This document shows positions 1-12,582 of a stretch of DNA of 64,000 bases, piece by piece. The position numbers and the translations under genes are program-made. Position 1 is the first letter of the stretch. Every line of letters begins with the position of its first letter. The notes under the pieces are model-generated. The model did not search any database, was not told the DNA's origin, and saw only the letters and a program-made list of their open reading frames with translations. The stretch lies in NCBI RefSeq assembly GCF_003797765.1, contig NZ_RKMB01000004.1, forward strand, positions 124,001 to 188,000. The letters are read 5' to 3'. Origin of the DNA: Ramlibacter sp. WS9. Lineage in GTDB: Bacteria > Pseudomonadota > Gammaproteobacteria > Burkholderiales > Burkholderiaceae_C.

Positions 1-717
1 GTGTCTGCGAGCCTGGGAGTCCATGCGCTGCTGGCATTGAGCGCCGCATTGAGCAATGGGCTCACCGGCGTTGTGCTCTGGCGCCGCGACCGCCACGAAT
101 GGCGAATCCGCGAAGGCGTCTCGCCATCCCAGTTCGATCCCGTCACCAAGCTCCACAGCGGCATCAGCCTGGTTCAAAGGCTGCTCAAGGCGCAACGCCG
201 CCGCAGGCGTACACGGCGCGACGGCGCGGTGCTGGCCATCATGGTCTTCGACGTCGAGCGCATCGCGTCCCAGGCCGGCACGGCAGGTGTCAACGAGGCC
301 TTCATCTGCATGGCGGCGCGCATCCAGCGGCACGTGGGCGTCGTCAACCCGGTGGGTCGCTACTACGACCGATGCTTTGTCGCGCTCGTGGAAACCATCC
401 ACTCGCCGGCATGGCTGCGCACGCTCGGGCTGCGGGTCGCCAGCAGCCTGCGCCGGCCCATGACCATTGCGGGCGCATCGGGCGAGCGCATCGAGATCAC
501 GGCCGACATCGGCGTCGGCGTGGTCCACCTCACCGGCGGGCGCCAGCCGATCGAGGACATCCTTCACGACGCGCAGCGCATGGCGGAAGCCGCGCGGGGA
601 ATGCGGTCGCGCGCTGCGATTCTCGACCCCACCAGCGGCGAAGTCGTCCCGGTCGAGCAAGCCAACCTGGGCCCGCGCCGCCACCGCCACATGCAGGCTG
701 TGCCACGCACAGTCTGA
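1..717 (+). CDS. Degenerate GGDEF-domain protein, C-terminal part
   Basis: The visible 238 residues begin with one hydrophobic helix (about 4-27) followed by basic residues, then a GGDEF-like fold. DPVTKLHSG (from 46) stands where active enzymes have D-x-LTGLxNR, and a metal-binding-like aspartate sits in MVFDVER (84). The signature loop reads RYYDRCF (120-126) instead of RYGGDEF. Loss of the GG(D/E)EF residues argues against diguanylate cyclase activity; a receptor, scaffold or inactive role is more likely. The GTG at base 1 is probably not the true start: a single membrane helix at the window edge suggests a longer, possibly multi-helix sensor whose N-terminus lies upstream. A 6-bp hairpin follows the stop. 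Fold assignment is by pattern only. Confidence 0.6.
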   Translation: MSASLGVHALLALSAALSNGLTGVVLWRRDRHEWRIREGVSPSQFDPVTKLHSGISLVQRLLKAQRRRRRTRRDGAVLAIMVFDVERIASQAGTAGVNEAFICMAARIQRHVGVVNPVGRYYDRCFVALVETIHSPAWLRTLGLRVASSLRRPMTIAGASGERIEITADIGVGVVHLTGGRQPIEDILHDAQRMAEAARGMRSRAAILDPTSGEVVPVEQANLGPRRHRHMQAVPRTV

Positions 718-722
718 CGGCA

Positions 723-738
723 CTGCCCCTACGGGCAG
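723..738 (+). terminator. Hairpin after the GGDEF-like gene
   Basis: A perfect 6-bp stem (CTGCCC/GGGCAG) with a 4-base loop lies 5 bases after the stop codon. There is no T-run, so it is a weak or Rho-assisted terminator at best. A TACACT hexamer at 749-754 just after it could be the -10 box of the protease gene, leaving a leader of about 30 nt, but I see no good -35. Confidence 0.3.
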
Positions 739-791
739 CAAGCGCGTCTACACTTGCGAGAAACAACTTTCGGGTTTCGCCCGAGCCGACC

Positions 792-1952
<1,161 letters not shown>

Positions 1953-1971
1953 GACCCTGCCCCGGTGGCGC

Positions 1972-2757
1972 TCAGTCCGCCGTTGCGGCGCCCTCCTCGG
2001 GCGCCTTCGTGTGCTTGATGAAAATCTGCGCCGCCCAGATGCCGACCTCGTAGAGCAGACACATCGGAATGGCCAGGGCCAGCTGCGACACGACGTCGGG
2101 AGGCGTGATCACGGCGGCGATGATGAAGGCCACCACGATGAAATAGGGCCGGAACTCCCGCAGCTTGGCGATCGAAACCAAACCCATGCGTGCCAGCACC
2201 ACCACCACGATGGGCACCTCGAATGCCAGACCGAAGGCGATGAACATCGTCAGTACGAAGCTCAGGTAGGCCTCGATATCCGGGGCGGCGGTGATGCTCT
2301 TGGGGGCGAAGCTCTGAATGAACGAGAACACCTGGCCGAAGACGAAGAAGTAGCAAAACCCCACGCCGATGAAGAACAGCAGCGTGCTAGAGAACACCAG
2401 GGGCAGCACCAGCTTCTTCTCGTGCGAATACAAGCCTGGCGCGATGAAGGCCCAGGCCTGGTAGAGCACCACCGGAAGCGCGACCAGGAAGGCCGCCATC
2501 AACAGGATCTTGAGCGGCACCAGGAACGGCGAGATCACCGAAGTGGCGATCAGCGTTGCGCCCTTGGGGAGGTGCGCCACGAGCGGCGCGGCCAGGATGT
2601 CGTACAGAGCACCCGGCCCCGGGTAGAGGAACAGCACGGCCGCCACGGCGCCGATGGCGATCATGGCCTTGATCAGCCGGTCACGCAGTTCGACCAGGTG
2701 GGCGACGAAGGGCTGCTCGGTCCCCGCGAGCTCGTCTTCTTTGTTGGGCTCGTGCAT
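1972..2757 (-). CDS. tatC: Sec-independent protein translocase TatC
   Basis: The multi-spanning receptor of the twin-arginine translocase. It binds RR signal peptides of folded proteins and docks TatB and TatA. The 261-residue protein shows the conserved N-terminal FVAHLVELRDRL motif (glutamate of the signal-peptide site) and six predicted membrane segments, with the usual loop proline and phenylalanine residues. Its ATG overlaps the tatB stop (ATGA), so translation is coupled. Likely clients in this window include the Tat-exported MsrP at 44197-45198. Confidence 0.97.
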   Translation of the reverse strand: MHEPNKEDELAGTEQPFVAHLVELRDRLIKAMIAIGAVAAVLFLYPGPGALYDILAAPLVAHLPKGATLIATSVISPFLVPLKILLMAAFLVALPVVLYQAWAFIAPGLYSHEKKLVLPLVFSSTLLFFIGVGFCYFFVFGQVFSFIQSFAPKSITAAPDIEAYLSFVLTMFIAFGLAFEVPIVVVVLARMGLVSIAKLREFRPYFIVVAFIIAAVITPPDVVSQLALAIPMCLLYEVGIWAAQIFIKHTKAPEEGAATAD

Positions 2758-3224
2758 CAGTTGAATTTCTGCGGGCGATAGCGCGCCACGCGGGCCGCGC
2801 CCGAAAGCGCTTTGGTACGGATGCCGTTACGCGCCTTGTACCAATTGGGTGTGGCGCCCTGCTTGATGCGCCACTTTTTCTTGGGGTTGCGGTATTCGGG
2901 GAATGACGGCGGTGCAGCCAGCGCTTCAGAGGCGGCCCCCGCCGTGTCGGTGGCGTCAGACCATTGCTTTTCGAACTCGCTCGCGCCGGTGCGGACCGAG
3001 CTTTCGACATCGCGCGCCGCGCTCTCCACCGTGTCCTTCATCTTCTTGAGCTCTTCGAGCTCGATGGACCGGTTGACCTCCGCCTTGACGTCGGCCACGT
3101 AACGCTGCGCCTTGCCCAGCAGCGTACCCACGGTGCGGGCCACGCGGGGCAGCTTTTCCGGGCCGATGACGATCAGCGCCACGGCGCCGATCACCATCAA
3201 CTTCTCTATGCCGAGGTCGATCAT
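2757..3224 (-). CDS. tatB: Sec-independent protein translocase TatB
   Basis: TatB forms the substrate-recognition complex with TatC. The 155-residue protein starts MIDLGIEKL, has one membrane helix ending in IGPEKLPR, then an amphipathic and charged helix (about 22-65), and a variable soluble tail rich in Lys/Arg at the C-terminus. The glutamate in the first helix and the GPEKLP hinge separate it from TatA. It lies 43 bases downstream of tatA and overlaps tatC by one base. Confidence 0.95.
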   Translation of the reverse strand: MIDLGIEKLMVIGAVALIVIGPEKLPRVARTVGTLLGKAQRYVADVKAEVNRSIELEELKKMKDTVESAARDVESSVRTGASEFEKQWSDATDTAGAASEALAAPPSFPEYRNPKKKWRIKQGATPNWYKARNGIRTKALSGAARVARYRPQKFN

Positions 3225-3267
3225 TCGGGGAATCCGGGCCGGTGGCTTTCACCATGGCCATGCGTGT

Positions 3268-3513
3268 TCAAGACCGGTTCTTTGCTTCCACGTCGATCGT
3301 GGTCTTGTTGTCCGCGCCGGGTGGGGCGGATGTGACCTGGCTGGTGGGTGGCACAGGCGTTTCTGGCGTCGCGCCGCCGTCTCTCACGCCGTCCTTGAAA
3401 CCCTTCACTGCGCCACCGAGGTCGGAACCGATGTTCTTGAGCTTCTTGGTGCCGAAGATCAGCACGATGATCAGAAGGACGATCAGCCAATGCCAGATGG
3501 AAAATGAACCCAT
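3268..3513 (-). CDS. tatA: Sec-independent protein translocase TatA
   Basis: The 81-residue pore-forming subunit. It starts MGSFSIWHW, has a single membrane helix, the [10 protein letters not shown] hinge, an amphipathic helix (about 22-42) and a disordered Pro/Thr-rich tail. A good ribosome-binding site (AGGAG) lies 5 bases before the ATG. It is the first tat gene, 74 bases downstream of the HIT-domain gene on the same strand, so it may still be read with the his chain. Confidence 0.95.
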   Translation of the reverse strand: MGSFSIWHWLIVLLIIVLIFGTKKLKNIGSDLGGAVKGFKDGVRDGGATPETPVPPTSQVTSAPPGADNKTTIDVEAKNRS

Positions 3514-3587
3514 GATTGCTCCTGTACAGACTTAAGGTCGATTCTAGTCGCGCGGGAGAAGTTGCAGGCCGCGGCGCGGGATATGGC

Positions 3588-3950
3588 TCAGCCCTTGGCC
3601 CAGGGCCGCGGACCGCCGAACACGTGGATGTGCAGGTGATGCACTTCCTGGCCGCCGTCGTCGCCCGTATTGATGACCACCCGATAGCCGCCTTTCGGGT
3701 ACGGCCGGCAGCCCTCCTGCAACGCCAGTTTCGGCGCCAGGGTCATCATGCGGCCCAGCAGCGCCGCATGTTCGGGGCCTGCTTGCGCCAGTGACGGCAC
3801 ATGGGCCTTGGGCACCATCAGGAAGTGCACCGGGGCCCACGGGTTGATGTCGTGGAACGCGAGGATTTCGTCGTCCTCGTACACCTTGCGGGACGGAATC
3901 TTGCCTTCGGCGATCTTGCAGAAGATGCAGGCGGGGTCGTGTTCGCTCAT
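3588..3950 (-). CDS. HIT-family nucleotide hydrolase (HinT-like)
   Basis: A 120-residue histidine-triad protein, the usual size of HinT, which hydrolyses adenosine phosphoramidates and aminoacyl-adenylates in the cytoplasm. It carries the CxFC pair near the N-terminus (CIFCKI) and the catalytic triad HHLHIHVFGG at the C-terminus. The start MSEHDP (ATG ending at 3950) was chosen because upstream codons run back into the preceding membrane-protein gene. It sits between the his genes and tatABC, an arrangement I believe is common in Burkholderiales. Confidence 0.93.
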   Translation of the reverse strand: MSEHDPACIFCKIAEGKIPSRKVYEDDEILAFHDINPWAPVHFLMVPKAHVPSLAQAGPEHAALLGRMMTLAPKLALQEGCRPYPKGGYRVVINTGDDGGQEVHHLHIHVFGGPRPWAKG

Positions 3951-3967
3951 GGTCTTTAATTGATGGG

Positions 3968-4333
3968 TCAGTACGGAGTGCGGCCTTCGGTGAAGCGCAG
4001 CCAGCCGCGGAGGCACCTGTACAGGTACCACAAGCCAATGATGACGTAGGCGAGCGGGCCGATCGGCAGCAGGACCAGCAGAAAAAGCCACAGCGGCGAG
4101 GCAACGACCAGCCACAGCAACGTCCACCAGAAAGTGGCAATCATGTAGTTGTGGTGGCTGGCATAGACCGCGTCGTGCTCGTCGCCGCGCTTGATGTAGT
4201 TGACGATCAAGGCCACCACCGCCAGCATGCCCATGCTGAGCCAAGCCACGGTATGCAGGCCGTACAGCACATGCATGACCGTGCGGTCGTTGGCGGTTTT
4301 CGTCTCGAATTGCGCGAAATCGGTTTCCGGCAT
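3968..4333 (-). CDS. Small membrane protein, DUF4870-like
   Basis: A 121-residue protein with about three hydrophobic helices (roughly 24-46, 66-83, 86-108), charged loops and a short cytoplasmic tail. The pattern resembles DUF4870/Tic20-like membrane proteins, whose function is not established. It lies 10 bases after hisE and 17 before the HIT gene on the same strand, so it is probably co-transcribed with the histidine genes without an obvious role in the pathway. Confidence 0.75.
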   Translation of the reverse strand: MPETDFAQFETKTANDRTVMHVLYGLHTVAWLSMGMLAVVALIVNYIKRGDEHDAVYASHHNYMIATFWWTLLWLVVASPLWLFLLVLLPIGPLAYVIIGLWYLYRCLRGWLRFTEGRTPY

Positions 4334-4343
4334 GGCGCTCCCC

Positions 4344-4712
4344 TCAGGTTCCCCCGCCTTCGCGGCGCTGCGCCTTGCGCAGGGCTTTTTCTTCGATGCC
4401 GCTCGTGCCCTCGCGACGCTCCAGTTCGGCGATCACGTCGGAAGGCGCCAAATCGAAATGAGCCAGCGCCACCAGCGTGTGAAACCACAAGTCGGCGATC
4501 TCATTGACCAGCTTCTGCTTGTCGCCGCCATGCTCCGCGTCCTTCGCGGCCATCACGGCTTCGGTCGCCTCTTCCCCAATCTTCTTCAGGAAAGCATCCG
4601 GCCCGCGATGCAGGAGCCGGGCGACATAGCTCGCATCGGGGTCACCGCCCCGCGCGGGCTTGCGGCTTTCGATGATGGCGGCCAAGCGGGCCAGGGAATC
4701 GTTCGACGTCAT
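4344..4712 (-). CDS. hisE: Phosphoribosyl-ATP pyrophosphatase
   Basis: Catalyses the second step of histidine synthesis (PR-ATP to PR-AMP). The 122-residue all-alpha MazG-like protein has the family markers [19 protein letters not shown] and ADLWFH with acidic metal ligands. It is separate from HisI here, as usual in betaproteobacteria (fused in enterobacteria). The gene starts 7 bases after hisI ends. Confidence 0.96.
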   Translation of the reverse strand: MTSNDSLARLAAIIESRKPARGGDPDASYVARLLHRGPDAFLKKIGEEATEAVMAAKDAEHGGDKQKLVNEIADLWFHTLVALAHFDLAPSDVIAELERREGTSGIEEKALRKAQRREGGGT

Positions 4713-4719
4713 GAGCGCT

Positions 4720-5109
4720 TCATTTGTAGATGGATTCAGGGTCTTTCAAGACCGGCTCGACCGGGTGCCAGGCGCCGTCCCGGTAAAGACTGAAGAAGCA
4801 GCTGTGGCGGCCGGTGTGGCAGGCGATGGACGGGTCGTGGCCCTGCTGGGTGACTTTGAGCAGGACCACGTCGTTGTCGCAGTCCAGCCGGATTTCGTGC
4901 ACCACCTGCACATGGCCGGACTCCTCGCCCTTGTGCCACAGCTTGCCGCGCGAGCGGCTGAAATACACCGCGCGGCCGAGTTCGGCCGTCTTCTGCAGGG
5001 CTTCGCGATTCATCCAGGCGAACATCAGCACGTCGTTGCTGCCGGTTTCCTGGGCGATCACGGGGACCAGCCCCTGCGCGTCCCACTTCACTTCATCGAG
5101 CCAATCCAT
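4720..5109 (-). CDS. hisI: Phosphoribosyl-AMP cyclohydrolase
   Basis: Opens the adenine ring of PR-AMP in step three of histidine synthesis. The 129-residue protein shows the zinc and magnesium sites of the family: RLDCDND and [10 protein letters not shown]. The start [10 protein letters not shown] matches the usual HisI N-terminus; a TTG at 5140-5142 would add 11 residues. No clear ribosome-binding site precedes the ATG. The gap to hisF is 49 bases, the longest within the his cluster. Confidence 0.95.
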   Translation of the reverse strand: MDWLDEVKWDAQGLVPVIAQETGSNDVLMFAWMNREALQKTAELGRAVYFSRSRGKLWHKGEESGHVQVVHEIRLDCDNDVVLLKVTQQGHDPSIACHTGRHSCFFSLYRDGAWHPVEPVLKDPESIYK

Positions 5110-5158
5110 GGGGGGATTGTCGGCGAATTCGTATTCCTTCAATACGGCCGTGGATCGT

Positions 5159-5938
5159 TCAGATACGGACCGGGATGCCGCGCTCCGCCATGCGGCCTTT
5201 GGCCTGGGCCACGGTGTACTCGCCGTAATGGAAGATGCTGGCAGCCAGCACCGCGTCGGCGCCACCTTTCTGGATGCCGTCGGCCAGGTGATCGAGGTTG
5301 CCCACCCCGCCGGAAGCAATCACCGGAACGGGCACGGCGTCGCTCACGGCCCGGGTGAGTTCGAGGTCGAAGCCCGCCTTGGTGCCGTCACGGTCCATGC
5401 TCGTCAAAAGGATCTCGCCGGCGCCGCGCCGCGCCATCTCGCGCGCCCACTCGACCGCATCCAGCCCGGTGTTCTTGCGCCCGCCATGGCTGTAGACGTC
5501 CCACCCGGCGCCGCGGGTGGCCGCCTCTTCCGGGCTGCGCCGCTTGGCGTCGATCGCCACCACGATGCACTGCGCGCCGTACTTGGCCGAGGCTTCGGCG
5601 ATCACGCCGGGGTTGGCGATCGCGGCCGAGTTGAAGCTGGTCTTGTCGGCGCCCGCATTGAGCAGACGCCGCACGTCTGCCACGGTGCGCACACCGCCGC
5701 CCACGGTGAGGGGAATGAACACTTTCGAGGCCACGGCCTCGATGATGGGCAGGATCAGGTCACGCCCGTCGCTGGTGGCGGTGATGTCCAGGAACGTGAG
5801 TTCGTCGGCGCCCTGCTCGTTGTAGCGGGCGGCGATCTCCACTGGATCCCCGGCATCGCGCAGTTCGACGAAGTTGACGCCCTTGACCACACGGCCGCCG
5901 GTCACGTCCAGGCAGGGAATGATGCGTTTGGCGAGCAT
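5159..5938 (-). CDS. hisF: Imidazole glycerol phosphate synthase, cyclase subunit
   Basis: A (beta/alpha)8 barrel that condenses PRFAR with ammonia supplied by HisH, giving IGP and AICAR. The 259-residue protein begins [12 protein letters not shown], containing the catalytic aspartate 11; the second catalytic aspartate lies mid-chain in VVAIDAKR. Both phosphate-binding glycine motifs are present. Its ATG overlaps the hisA stop (ATGA). Confidence 0.97.
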   Translation of the reverse strand: MLAKRIIPCLDVTGGRVVKGVNFVELRDAGDPVEIAARYNEQGADELTFLDITATSDGRDLILPIIEAVASKVFIPLTVGGGVRTVADVRRLLNAGADKTSFNSAAIANPGVIAEASAKYGAQCIVVAIDAKRRSPEEAATRGAGWDVYSHGGRKNTGLDAVEWAREMARRGAGEILLTSMDRDGTKAGFDLELTRAVSDAVPVPVIASGGVGNLDHLADGIQKGGADAVLAASIFHYGEYTVAQAKGRMAERGIPVRI

Positions 5939-6678
5939 CAGCCCCCCAATTCGTCGGCTTTCGCCTGCGCCTTGACGAAGTCGAGGTCGCCGGAATAAAC
6001 CGCCCGGCCGCAGATCACACCTTCGATACCTTCGGATTCGACGGCGCAGAGCTTTTCGATGTCGGCCATGTTGGATAGGCCGCCTGACGCGATCACCGGA
6101 ATCGTGAGCGCCTGGGCCAGCTTGACCGTCGCCTCGATGTTGATGCCCGTCAGCATGCCGTCACGGCCGATGTCGGTGTAGATGATGGATTCGACGCCCC
6201 AGTCCTCGAACTTCTTGGCGAGATCAACGACTTCATGGCCGGTCAGCTTGCTCCAGCCGTCGGTGGCGACCTTGCCGTCCTTGGCGTCCAGCCCCACGAT
6301 GATGTGGCCGCCGAAAGCCGTGCAGGCGTCCTTCAGGAAACCCGGGTTCTTCACGGCGGCGGTTCCGATGATGACGTAGCGCAGGCCGCCGTCGATGTAT
6401 TTCTCGATGGTGTCGAGGTCTCGGATGCCGCCTCCCAGCTGCACCGGGATATCGTCGCCCACCGCGTTGAGGATCGACTTGATGGCCGAGAAATTCTGCG
6501 GCTTGCCGGCGAAGGCGCCGTTCAAGTCGACCAGGTGCAGCCGCCGGGCGCCCTTCGCGAGCCAGTTCCTGGCCATGGCCGCCGGGTCCTCGCTGAAGGT
6601 GGTGGCCTGGTCCATGTCGCCTTGTTTGAGGCGAACGCAGTGGCCGTCTTTCAGGTCAATCGCTGGGATGAGAAGCAT
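5938..6678 (-). CDS. hisA: ProFAR isomerase
   Basis: Amadori isomerase of step four, a HisF paralogue. The 246-residue barrel starts [12 protein letters not shown] (catalytic Asp8) and has the second aspartate in YTDIGRDGM. The phosphate loops GGGIRD and ASGGLSN are present. The reading frame is open far upstream, but this ATG gives the canonical N-terminus. It ends by overlapping hisF by one base. Confidence 0.97.
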   Translation of the reverse strand: MLLIPAIDLKDGHCVRLKQGDMDQATTFSEDPAAMARNWLAKGARRLHLVDLNGAFAGKPQNFSAIKSILNAVGDDIPVQLGGGIRDLDTIEKYIDGGLRYVIIGTAAVKNPGFLKDACTAFGGHIIVGLDAKDGKVATDGWSKLTGHEVVDLAKKFEDWGVESIIYTDIGRDGMLTGINIEATVKLAQALTIPVIASGGLSNMADIEKLCAVESEGIEGVICGRAVYSGDLDFVKAQAKADELGG

Positions 6679-6724
6679 GATGTAGGGGGAAGGCTTCAGC
6701 AGGCTGGATGCGTGGCGGCGCGCG

Positions 6725-7369
6725 TCACGGGCTCCAGGACAGGAAGTTTCGGTAGAGGGCCAAGCCTTGGTCTGCGCTTTTTTCGGGGTGGAACTGCGTG
6801 GCAAAAATATTATCGCGTGCAATGGCGGCGGTAAAGCGCGTGCCGTAGTCAGCTTCCCCGACGCTGTGGCGCGCATCCGACGGACGGACGTAGTAGCTGT
6901 GCACGAAATAGAAGTAACTGCCGTCCGCCACGCCCGCCCACAAAGCATGCGGCTGCGTCTGCCAGACCGGGTTCCAGCCCATCTGCGGCACCTTGTAACG
7001 GCTGCCATCGGGCTGCAGCCGGCCTTCCAGCTCGAATTTGAGCACTTCGCCGTGAATCAGCCCGAGGCCGTCGGTCGGCCCCTCATGGCTGCGATCGAGC
7101 AGCATCTGCATGCCCACGCACACGCCGAAGAGGGGCTTGGTGGCCGCCGCTTCCAGAACCGAGTCCTGCAGGCCGGAGTCACGCAGCTCGCGCATGCAGT
7201 CGGGCATGGCGCCCTGCCCCGGCAAAACGACGCGCTCGGCGGCCCGGACCTCCTCCGGGTTTGCGGTCACCACCACGTCGAACCCGCTATCGCGGGCGAC
7301 GTGCATCACGGCATTGGAGACCGACCGCAGGTTGCCCATCCCATAGTCGACGACTGCTACAGTTTTCAT
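6725..7369 (-). CDS. hisH: Imidazole glycerol phosphate synthase, glutaminase subunit
   Basis: Class I glutamine amidotransferase that feeds ammonia to HisF. The 214-residue protein has the oxyanion segment LPGQGAMPD, the nucleophile Cys in FGVCVGMQ and the His/Glu pair in QFHPEKS. I chose ATG 7369 ([13 protein letters not shown]) over an in-frame TTG three codons upstream because it gives the standard N-terminus. Confidence 0.96.
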   Translation of the reverse strand: MKTVAVVDYGMGNLRSVSNAVMHVARDSGFDVVVTANPEEVRAAERVVLPGQGAMPDCMRELRDSGLQDSVLEAAATKPLFGVCVGMQMLLDRSHEGPTDGLGLIHGEVLKFELEGRLQPDGSRYKVPQMGWNPVWQTQPHALWAGVADGSYFYFVHSYYVRPSDARHSVGEADYGTRFTAAIARDNIFATQFHPEKSADQGLALYRNFLSWSP

Positions 7370-7400
7370 AGCTTGCAAGCCAAGGCTTACGCGAGGAAGG

Positions 7401-7997
7401 TTAAAGCGAGCCTTTGGTCGAGGGAATGGTGCCCACCGAACGCGGATCCAGCTCGAGTGCCATGCGCAGCGCGCGGGCGAAGGCCTTGAAGACGGTTTCG
7501 CATTGGTGGTGCGCGTTTTCGCCGCGCAGGTTGTCGATGTGCAGGGTCACAAAGGCATGGTTGCAAAAGCCCTGGAAGAACTCGTGCGCCAGCTGGCTGT
7601 CGAAAGTGCCGATCATGCCGCTCTTGAACGGCACGTTCATGACCAGGCCCGGACGCCCGGAAAAATCGATGACCACGCGCGACAGCGCCTCGTCCAACGG
7701 CACATAGGCGTGTCCGTAGCGGCGGATGCCTTTCTTGTCGCCCACGGCCTGCAGCACGGCCTGGCCGAAAGTGATGCCTACGTCTTCCACCGTGTGGTGG
7801 CCGTCGATGTGCAAGTCGCCCTGGGCTTCGACTTCCAGGTCGATCAAGCCGTGGCGCGCGATCTGGTCCAGCATGTGGTCGAAAAAGCCGATGCCGGTGG
7901 AAAGCTTGGCCTGGCCGCTGCCGTCCAGGTTCACACGGGCGGTGATCTGGGTTTCGGCGGTTTTGCGGGTGACTTCGGCGGTGCGTGGAGTGGTCAT
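7401..7997 (-). CDS. hisB: Imidazoleglycerol-phosphate dehydratase
   Basis: Monofunctional dehydratase of 198 residues. The two histidine-rich metal motifs are visible: [11 protein letters not shown] with [10 protein letters not shown] in the first half, and the second half with [10 protein letters not shown] and [12 protein letters not shown]. It lacks the N-terminal HAD phosphatase of enterobacterial HisB, so histidinol-phosphate phosphatase must be encoded elsewhere. Start ATG 7997 overlaps the hisC stop (ATGA). Confidence 0.97.
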   Translation of the reverse strand: MTTPRTAEVTRKTAETQITARVNLDGSGQAKLSTGIGFFDHMLDQIARHGLIDLEVEAQGDLHIDGHHTVEDVGITFGQAVLQAVGDKKGIRRYGHAYVPLDEALSRVVIDFSGRPGLVMNVPFKSGMIGTFDSQLAHEFFQGFCNHAFVTLHIDNLRGENAHHQCETVFKAFARALRMALELDPRSVGTIPSTKGSL

Positions 7998-9073
7998 AGG
8001 GAGGCTTGCAGGGCCGAGAGCATCTGCGCATTCTCGTCGGCGGTTCCGACTGTCAGGCGCAGGCAATTGGCCAGCAATGGATGCATTTTAGAAACGTTCT
8101 TGACCAGGACGCCACGCGACTTCATGCCGTCGAAGGCCTTTTGCGCGTCGGGCACCCGCACGAGGATCATGTTGGCGTCGCTCGGCCAGAACTTCACCCC
8201 GGGCAGCGCGCGCAGTACGGTCTCGATCACCATGCGCTGGTTGCGGATGTCTTGCGCCTGCTGCGCGAAGACGTCCTGGTACGCCAGGGCGAACAGTGCC
8301 GCCTCGCAGTTCAGGACGCTGATGTTGTAGGGCGGGCGCACTTTATCAACCTGCTCGACGAGGGCCTTCGGACCCATCATGTAACCGATGCGAACGCCGG
8401 CCAGCCCGAACTTGCTCATCGTGCGCATGAGCAGCACATGCGGATGGCGGGCAATGCGATCGATATAGCTCTTGCTGGAAAAAGGCTGGTAGGCCTCGTC
8501 GATCACCACGAGGCCGGGCGCCGCCTCGACGATCTTTTCGATCACCGCGTCGTTCCACAGGTTAGCCGTCGGGTTGTTCGGGTAGGCCAAGTAGATCACG
8601 GCCGGCCGATGCTCCGCGATCGCGCCAAGCATGGCGTCTTCGTCCAGCTCGAAATCGGCTGTCAGCGGCACGCCGATGAATTTCAGGCCCTGGAGCTGCG
8701 CGCTCATCGCGTACATCACGAAGCCCGGTACGGGCGCCAGGATCGATGCACCCGGCACGTCGCACGCCATGGCGACGAGCGAAATCAGCTCGTCGGAACC
8801 GTTGCCGAGCATGATGTCGAAGCCCTCGGGCATGGCGGCGTGCGCGGCCAGCGCGGCACGCAGCGCGTTCACGCGATCCCCGGGATAGCGGTTGAGCGCC
8901 AAAGCGCCCAGACGCTGGCCCAGCTCGGCTTGCAACGCTGGCGGCAGGCTGTGCGGGTTCTCCATCGCGTCCAGCTTGACCAGGCCGGCCGACGGCTGGA
9001 TGGCGTAGGCGTGCATGGATTGCACGTCCTGGCGGAACACACTCATCGGCCCCAACGGGTCGCGTTTGCTCAT
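7994..9073 (-). CDS. hisC: Histidinol-phosphate aminotransferase
   Basis: PLP-dependent class I/II aminotransferase of 359 residues acting on imidazole acetol phosphate. Recognised by [19 protein letters not shown] (PLP-contacting Asp and Tyr) and [14 protein letters not shown], where the lysine is the Schiff-base residue. Overlaps hisD and hisB by ATGA at both ends, so translation is coupled throughout. Confidence 0.96.
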   Translation of the reverse strand: MSKRDPLGPMSVFRQDVQSMHAYAIQPSAGLVKLDAMENPHSLPPALQAELGQRLGALALNRYPGDRVNALRAALAAHAAMPEGFDIMLGNGSDELISLVAMACDVPGASILAPVPGFVMYAMSAQLQGLKFIGVPLTADFELDEDAMLGAIAEHRPAVIYLAYPNNPTANLWNDAVIEKIVEAAPGLVVIDEAYQPFSSKSYIDRIARHPHVLLMRTMSKFGLAGVRIGYMMGPKALVEQVDKVRPPYNISVLNCEAALFALAYQDVFAQQAQDIRNQRMVIETVLRALPGVKFWPSDANMILVRVPDAQKAFDGMKSRGVLVKNVSKMHPLLANCLRLTVGTADENAQMLSALQASL

Positions 9074-10389
9074 TTCTTCAGCCTCATCTCGGCCGCACGG
9101 GCGTGCGCCTGCAGGCCTTCGCCATAAGCCAGTTCCGCGGCGATGACACCGAGCTTCTGCGCCCCGGCCTCACTGACTTCGATCAGGCTGCTGCGCTTCT
9201 GGAAATCGTAGACGCCCAACGGGCTGGAAAAGCGCGCCGTGCTGCTGGTAGGCAGCACGTGGTTCGGGCCGGCGCAGTAGTCGCCCAGCGACTCGCTCGT
9301 GAAACCGCCGAGGAAGATGGCGCCTGCATGACGCAGCAGCGGCTCCCATTTCTGCGGATCACTGCTCGCGATCTCCAGGTGCTCGGGTGCGATGCGATTG
9401 CTGACCTCACACGCTTCTTCCATGCTGCGCGTCTGGATCAGCGCGCCACGGCCGTTGAGCGATTTGGAGATGATCTCGGCGCGCGGCATTTCCGGCAGCA
9501 GGCGATCGATCTCCGCCTGCACTTTGTCGATGTAGGAAGCGTCGGGGCACAGCAGTATGCTCTGCGCCACCTCGTCGTGCTCGGCCTGCGAGAACAGGTC
9601 CATCGCCACCCAGTCCGGCGGCGTGGTGCCGTCGGCGATCACCAGGATCTCGCTGGGGCCGGCGATCATGTCGATGCCGACCTTGCCAAAGACCTGGCGC
9701 TTGGCCTCGGCCACGTAGTCGTTTCCGGGGCCTGTGATCTTGTCAACCGGGGGAACGGTCTGCGTTCCGTAGGCCAGCGCCGCCACGGCCTGCGCTCCCC
9801 CGATCGCAAAGACCCGCGTCACACCGGCAACGTACGCGGCAGCGAGCACCAGGGGGTTGCGTTCGCCGCGCGGCGTCGGGCACACCATGATGATTTCCCG
9901 CACGCCCGCGACGTGGGCGGGGATAGCGTTCATCAGCACACTGGAGGGATACGCCGCCTTGCCACCGGGCACGTAGATGCCGGCGCGATCGATCGGCGTT
10001 ACCTTCTGCCCGAGCAGCGTGCCGTCCTCATCCCGGTAGCTCCAGCTTTCGCCGGAGGCTTTCTTCTGAGCTTCGTGATAGCTGCGCACCCGTGCCGCCG
10101 CGGCGGCCAGCGCCGCGCTCTGCTTTTGCGGGAGCGAATCGAAAGCGGCTTTCAGCTCCGCCTGGGTCAGTTCCAGCTCGGCCATCGAAGCCGCCTGGAC
10201 ATGGTCCCAACGCGCGGTGTACTCGAGGACCGCTGCGTCGCCACGCTCGCGCACTTGTGCCACGATGTCCTGGACCTGCTTCTCGATGGCGGCGTTGGCT
10301 TCCTCGGACACATGCAGCCGCGCCTTGAATGCGGCATCGAATCCGTCGTCAGAGGTGGAAAGGCGCAGAGGCCTGGCGTTCCAGTCCAT
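9070..10389 (-). CDS. hisD: Histidinol dehydrogenase
   Basis: Zinc and NAD enzyme that oxidises histidinol to histidine in two steps. The 439-residue protein shows the family blocks [35 protein letters not shown] and the C-terminal [20 protein letters not shown]. The start [10 protein letters not shown] lies 4 bases after the hisG stop. Upstream codons in frame would overlap hisG and are less likely. Confidence 0.96.
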   Translation of the reverse strand: MDWNARPLRLSTSDDGFDAAFKARLHVSEEANAAIEKQVQDIVAQVRERGDAAVLEYTARWDHVQAASMAELELTQAELKAAFDSLPQKQSAALAAAAARVRSYHEAQKKASGESWSYRDEDGTLLGQKVTPIDRAGIYVPGGKAAYPSSVLMNAIPAHVAGVREIIMVCPTPRGERNPLVLAAAYVAGVTRVFAIGGAQAVAALAYGTQTVPPVDKITGPGNDYVAEAKRQVFGKVGIDMIAGPSEILVIADGTTPPDWVAMDLFSQAEHDEVAQSILLCPDASYIDKVQAEIDRLLPEMPRAEIISKSLNGRGALIQTRSMEEACEVSNRIAPEHLEIASSDPQKWEPLLRHAGAIFLGGFTSESLGDYCAGPNHVLPTSSTARFSSPLGVYDFQKRSSLIEVSEAGAQKLGVIAAELAYGEGLQAHARAAEMRLKK

Positions 10390-10393
10390 CGCC

Positions 10394-11046
10394 TCAATCC
10401 TTTGTGATCGCACCCGCGAACGCATCGATGACGCGGCGGATCGGTTCCTGCTTCAGCTTGAGCGCGGCCTGGTTCACGACCAGCCGCGAGCTGATGTCCA
10501 TGATGCGCTCGACTTCGACCAGGTTGTTGGCCTTGAGGGTGCCGCCGGTGGACACCAGGTCGACGATGGCATCGGCCAGGCCGGTGAGCGGCGCGAGTTC
10601 CATGCTGCCGTACAGCTTGATCAGGTCCACGTGCACACCCTTGGCCGCGAAGAATTCGCGCGCGATGTTGACGTATTTGGTGGCCACGCGCAGGCGCGAG
10701 CCCTGGCGCACGGCGCTCGCATAGTCGAAGTCCGCGCGCACGGCGACGCTAACGCGGCACTTGGCGATGCGCAGATCCAGAGGTTGGTACAGACCGGCCC
10801 CGCCGCCCCAATCAGCACTGTGCTCGATCAACGTGTCGAAACCGGTCACGCCCAGGTCGGCACCGCCGTATTGAACGTAGGTGGGCACGTCACTCGCGCG
10901 CACGATGACGACGCGCACGCCAGGCTGGCTGGTGGCCAGGATCAGCTTGCGCGATTTCTCCGGGTCTTCCAGCACCTCGATGCCGGCTGCCTTCAGCAGC
11001 GGCAAGGTCTCGTCGAAGATGCGTCCCTTGGACAGTGCAAGTGTGA

Positions 11047-11050
<4 letters not shown>
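10394..11050 (-). CDS. hisG: ATP phosphoribosyltransferase, short form
   Basis: Catalyses the first and committed step of histidine synthesis. At 218 residues it is the short form, which lacks the C-terminal regulatory ACT-like domain. Short HisG works with the regulatory subunit HisZ, which is not in this window. Markers are [16 protein letters not shown] and the PRPP loop [14 protein letters not shown]. The gene begins inside the end of murA (ATGA), so the his genes are translationally coupled to a peptidoglycan gene; I see no his leader peptide. Confidence 0.96.
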
Positions 11051-12315
<1,265 letters not shown>

Positions 12316-12322
12316 GATGGAT

Positions 12323-12568
12323 TCAATGTGTTTGGGCAGCGGCCCATTCGGCCGGCGTGAAGGTCTTCATCGAGAGCGCATGCACCTCGTCGGTATGCAT
12401 TCTCGCACCCAGCGTGGCGTAAACCCGCTGGTGGCGCTGGATGAGGCGCTTGCCTTCGAACTCCGGCGAAACGATCACGGCTTCCCAATGGCGGCCGTCG
12501 CCGGCCACCTGGATGTGCTCGCACGGGAGGTGGGCGCTGATGAGGGATTGGAGTTCTTCGGCTGTCAT
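12323..12568 (-). CDS. BolA family protein (IbaG-like)
   Basis: An 81-residue alpha/beta protein of the BolA/IbaG family, which handles [2Fe-2S] clusters together with monothiol glutaredoxins. Visible features are the N-terminal helix, the [25 protein letters not shown] segment split by a cysteine, [10 protein letters not shown] and the terminal [16 protein letters not shown]. Gene order mla - bolA/ibaG - murA is also found in E. coli, which supports ibaG rather than bolA itself. Start ATG 12568 follows the exporter permease stop by 14 bases. Confidence 0.9.
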   Translation of the reverse strand: MTAEELQSLISAHLPCEHIQVAGDGRHWEAVIVSPEFEGKRLIQRHQRVYATLGARMHTDEVHALSMKTFTPAEWAAAQTH

Positions 12569-12582
12569 TGAGTGGTGGGGGT

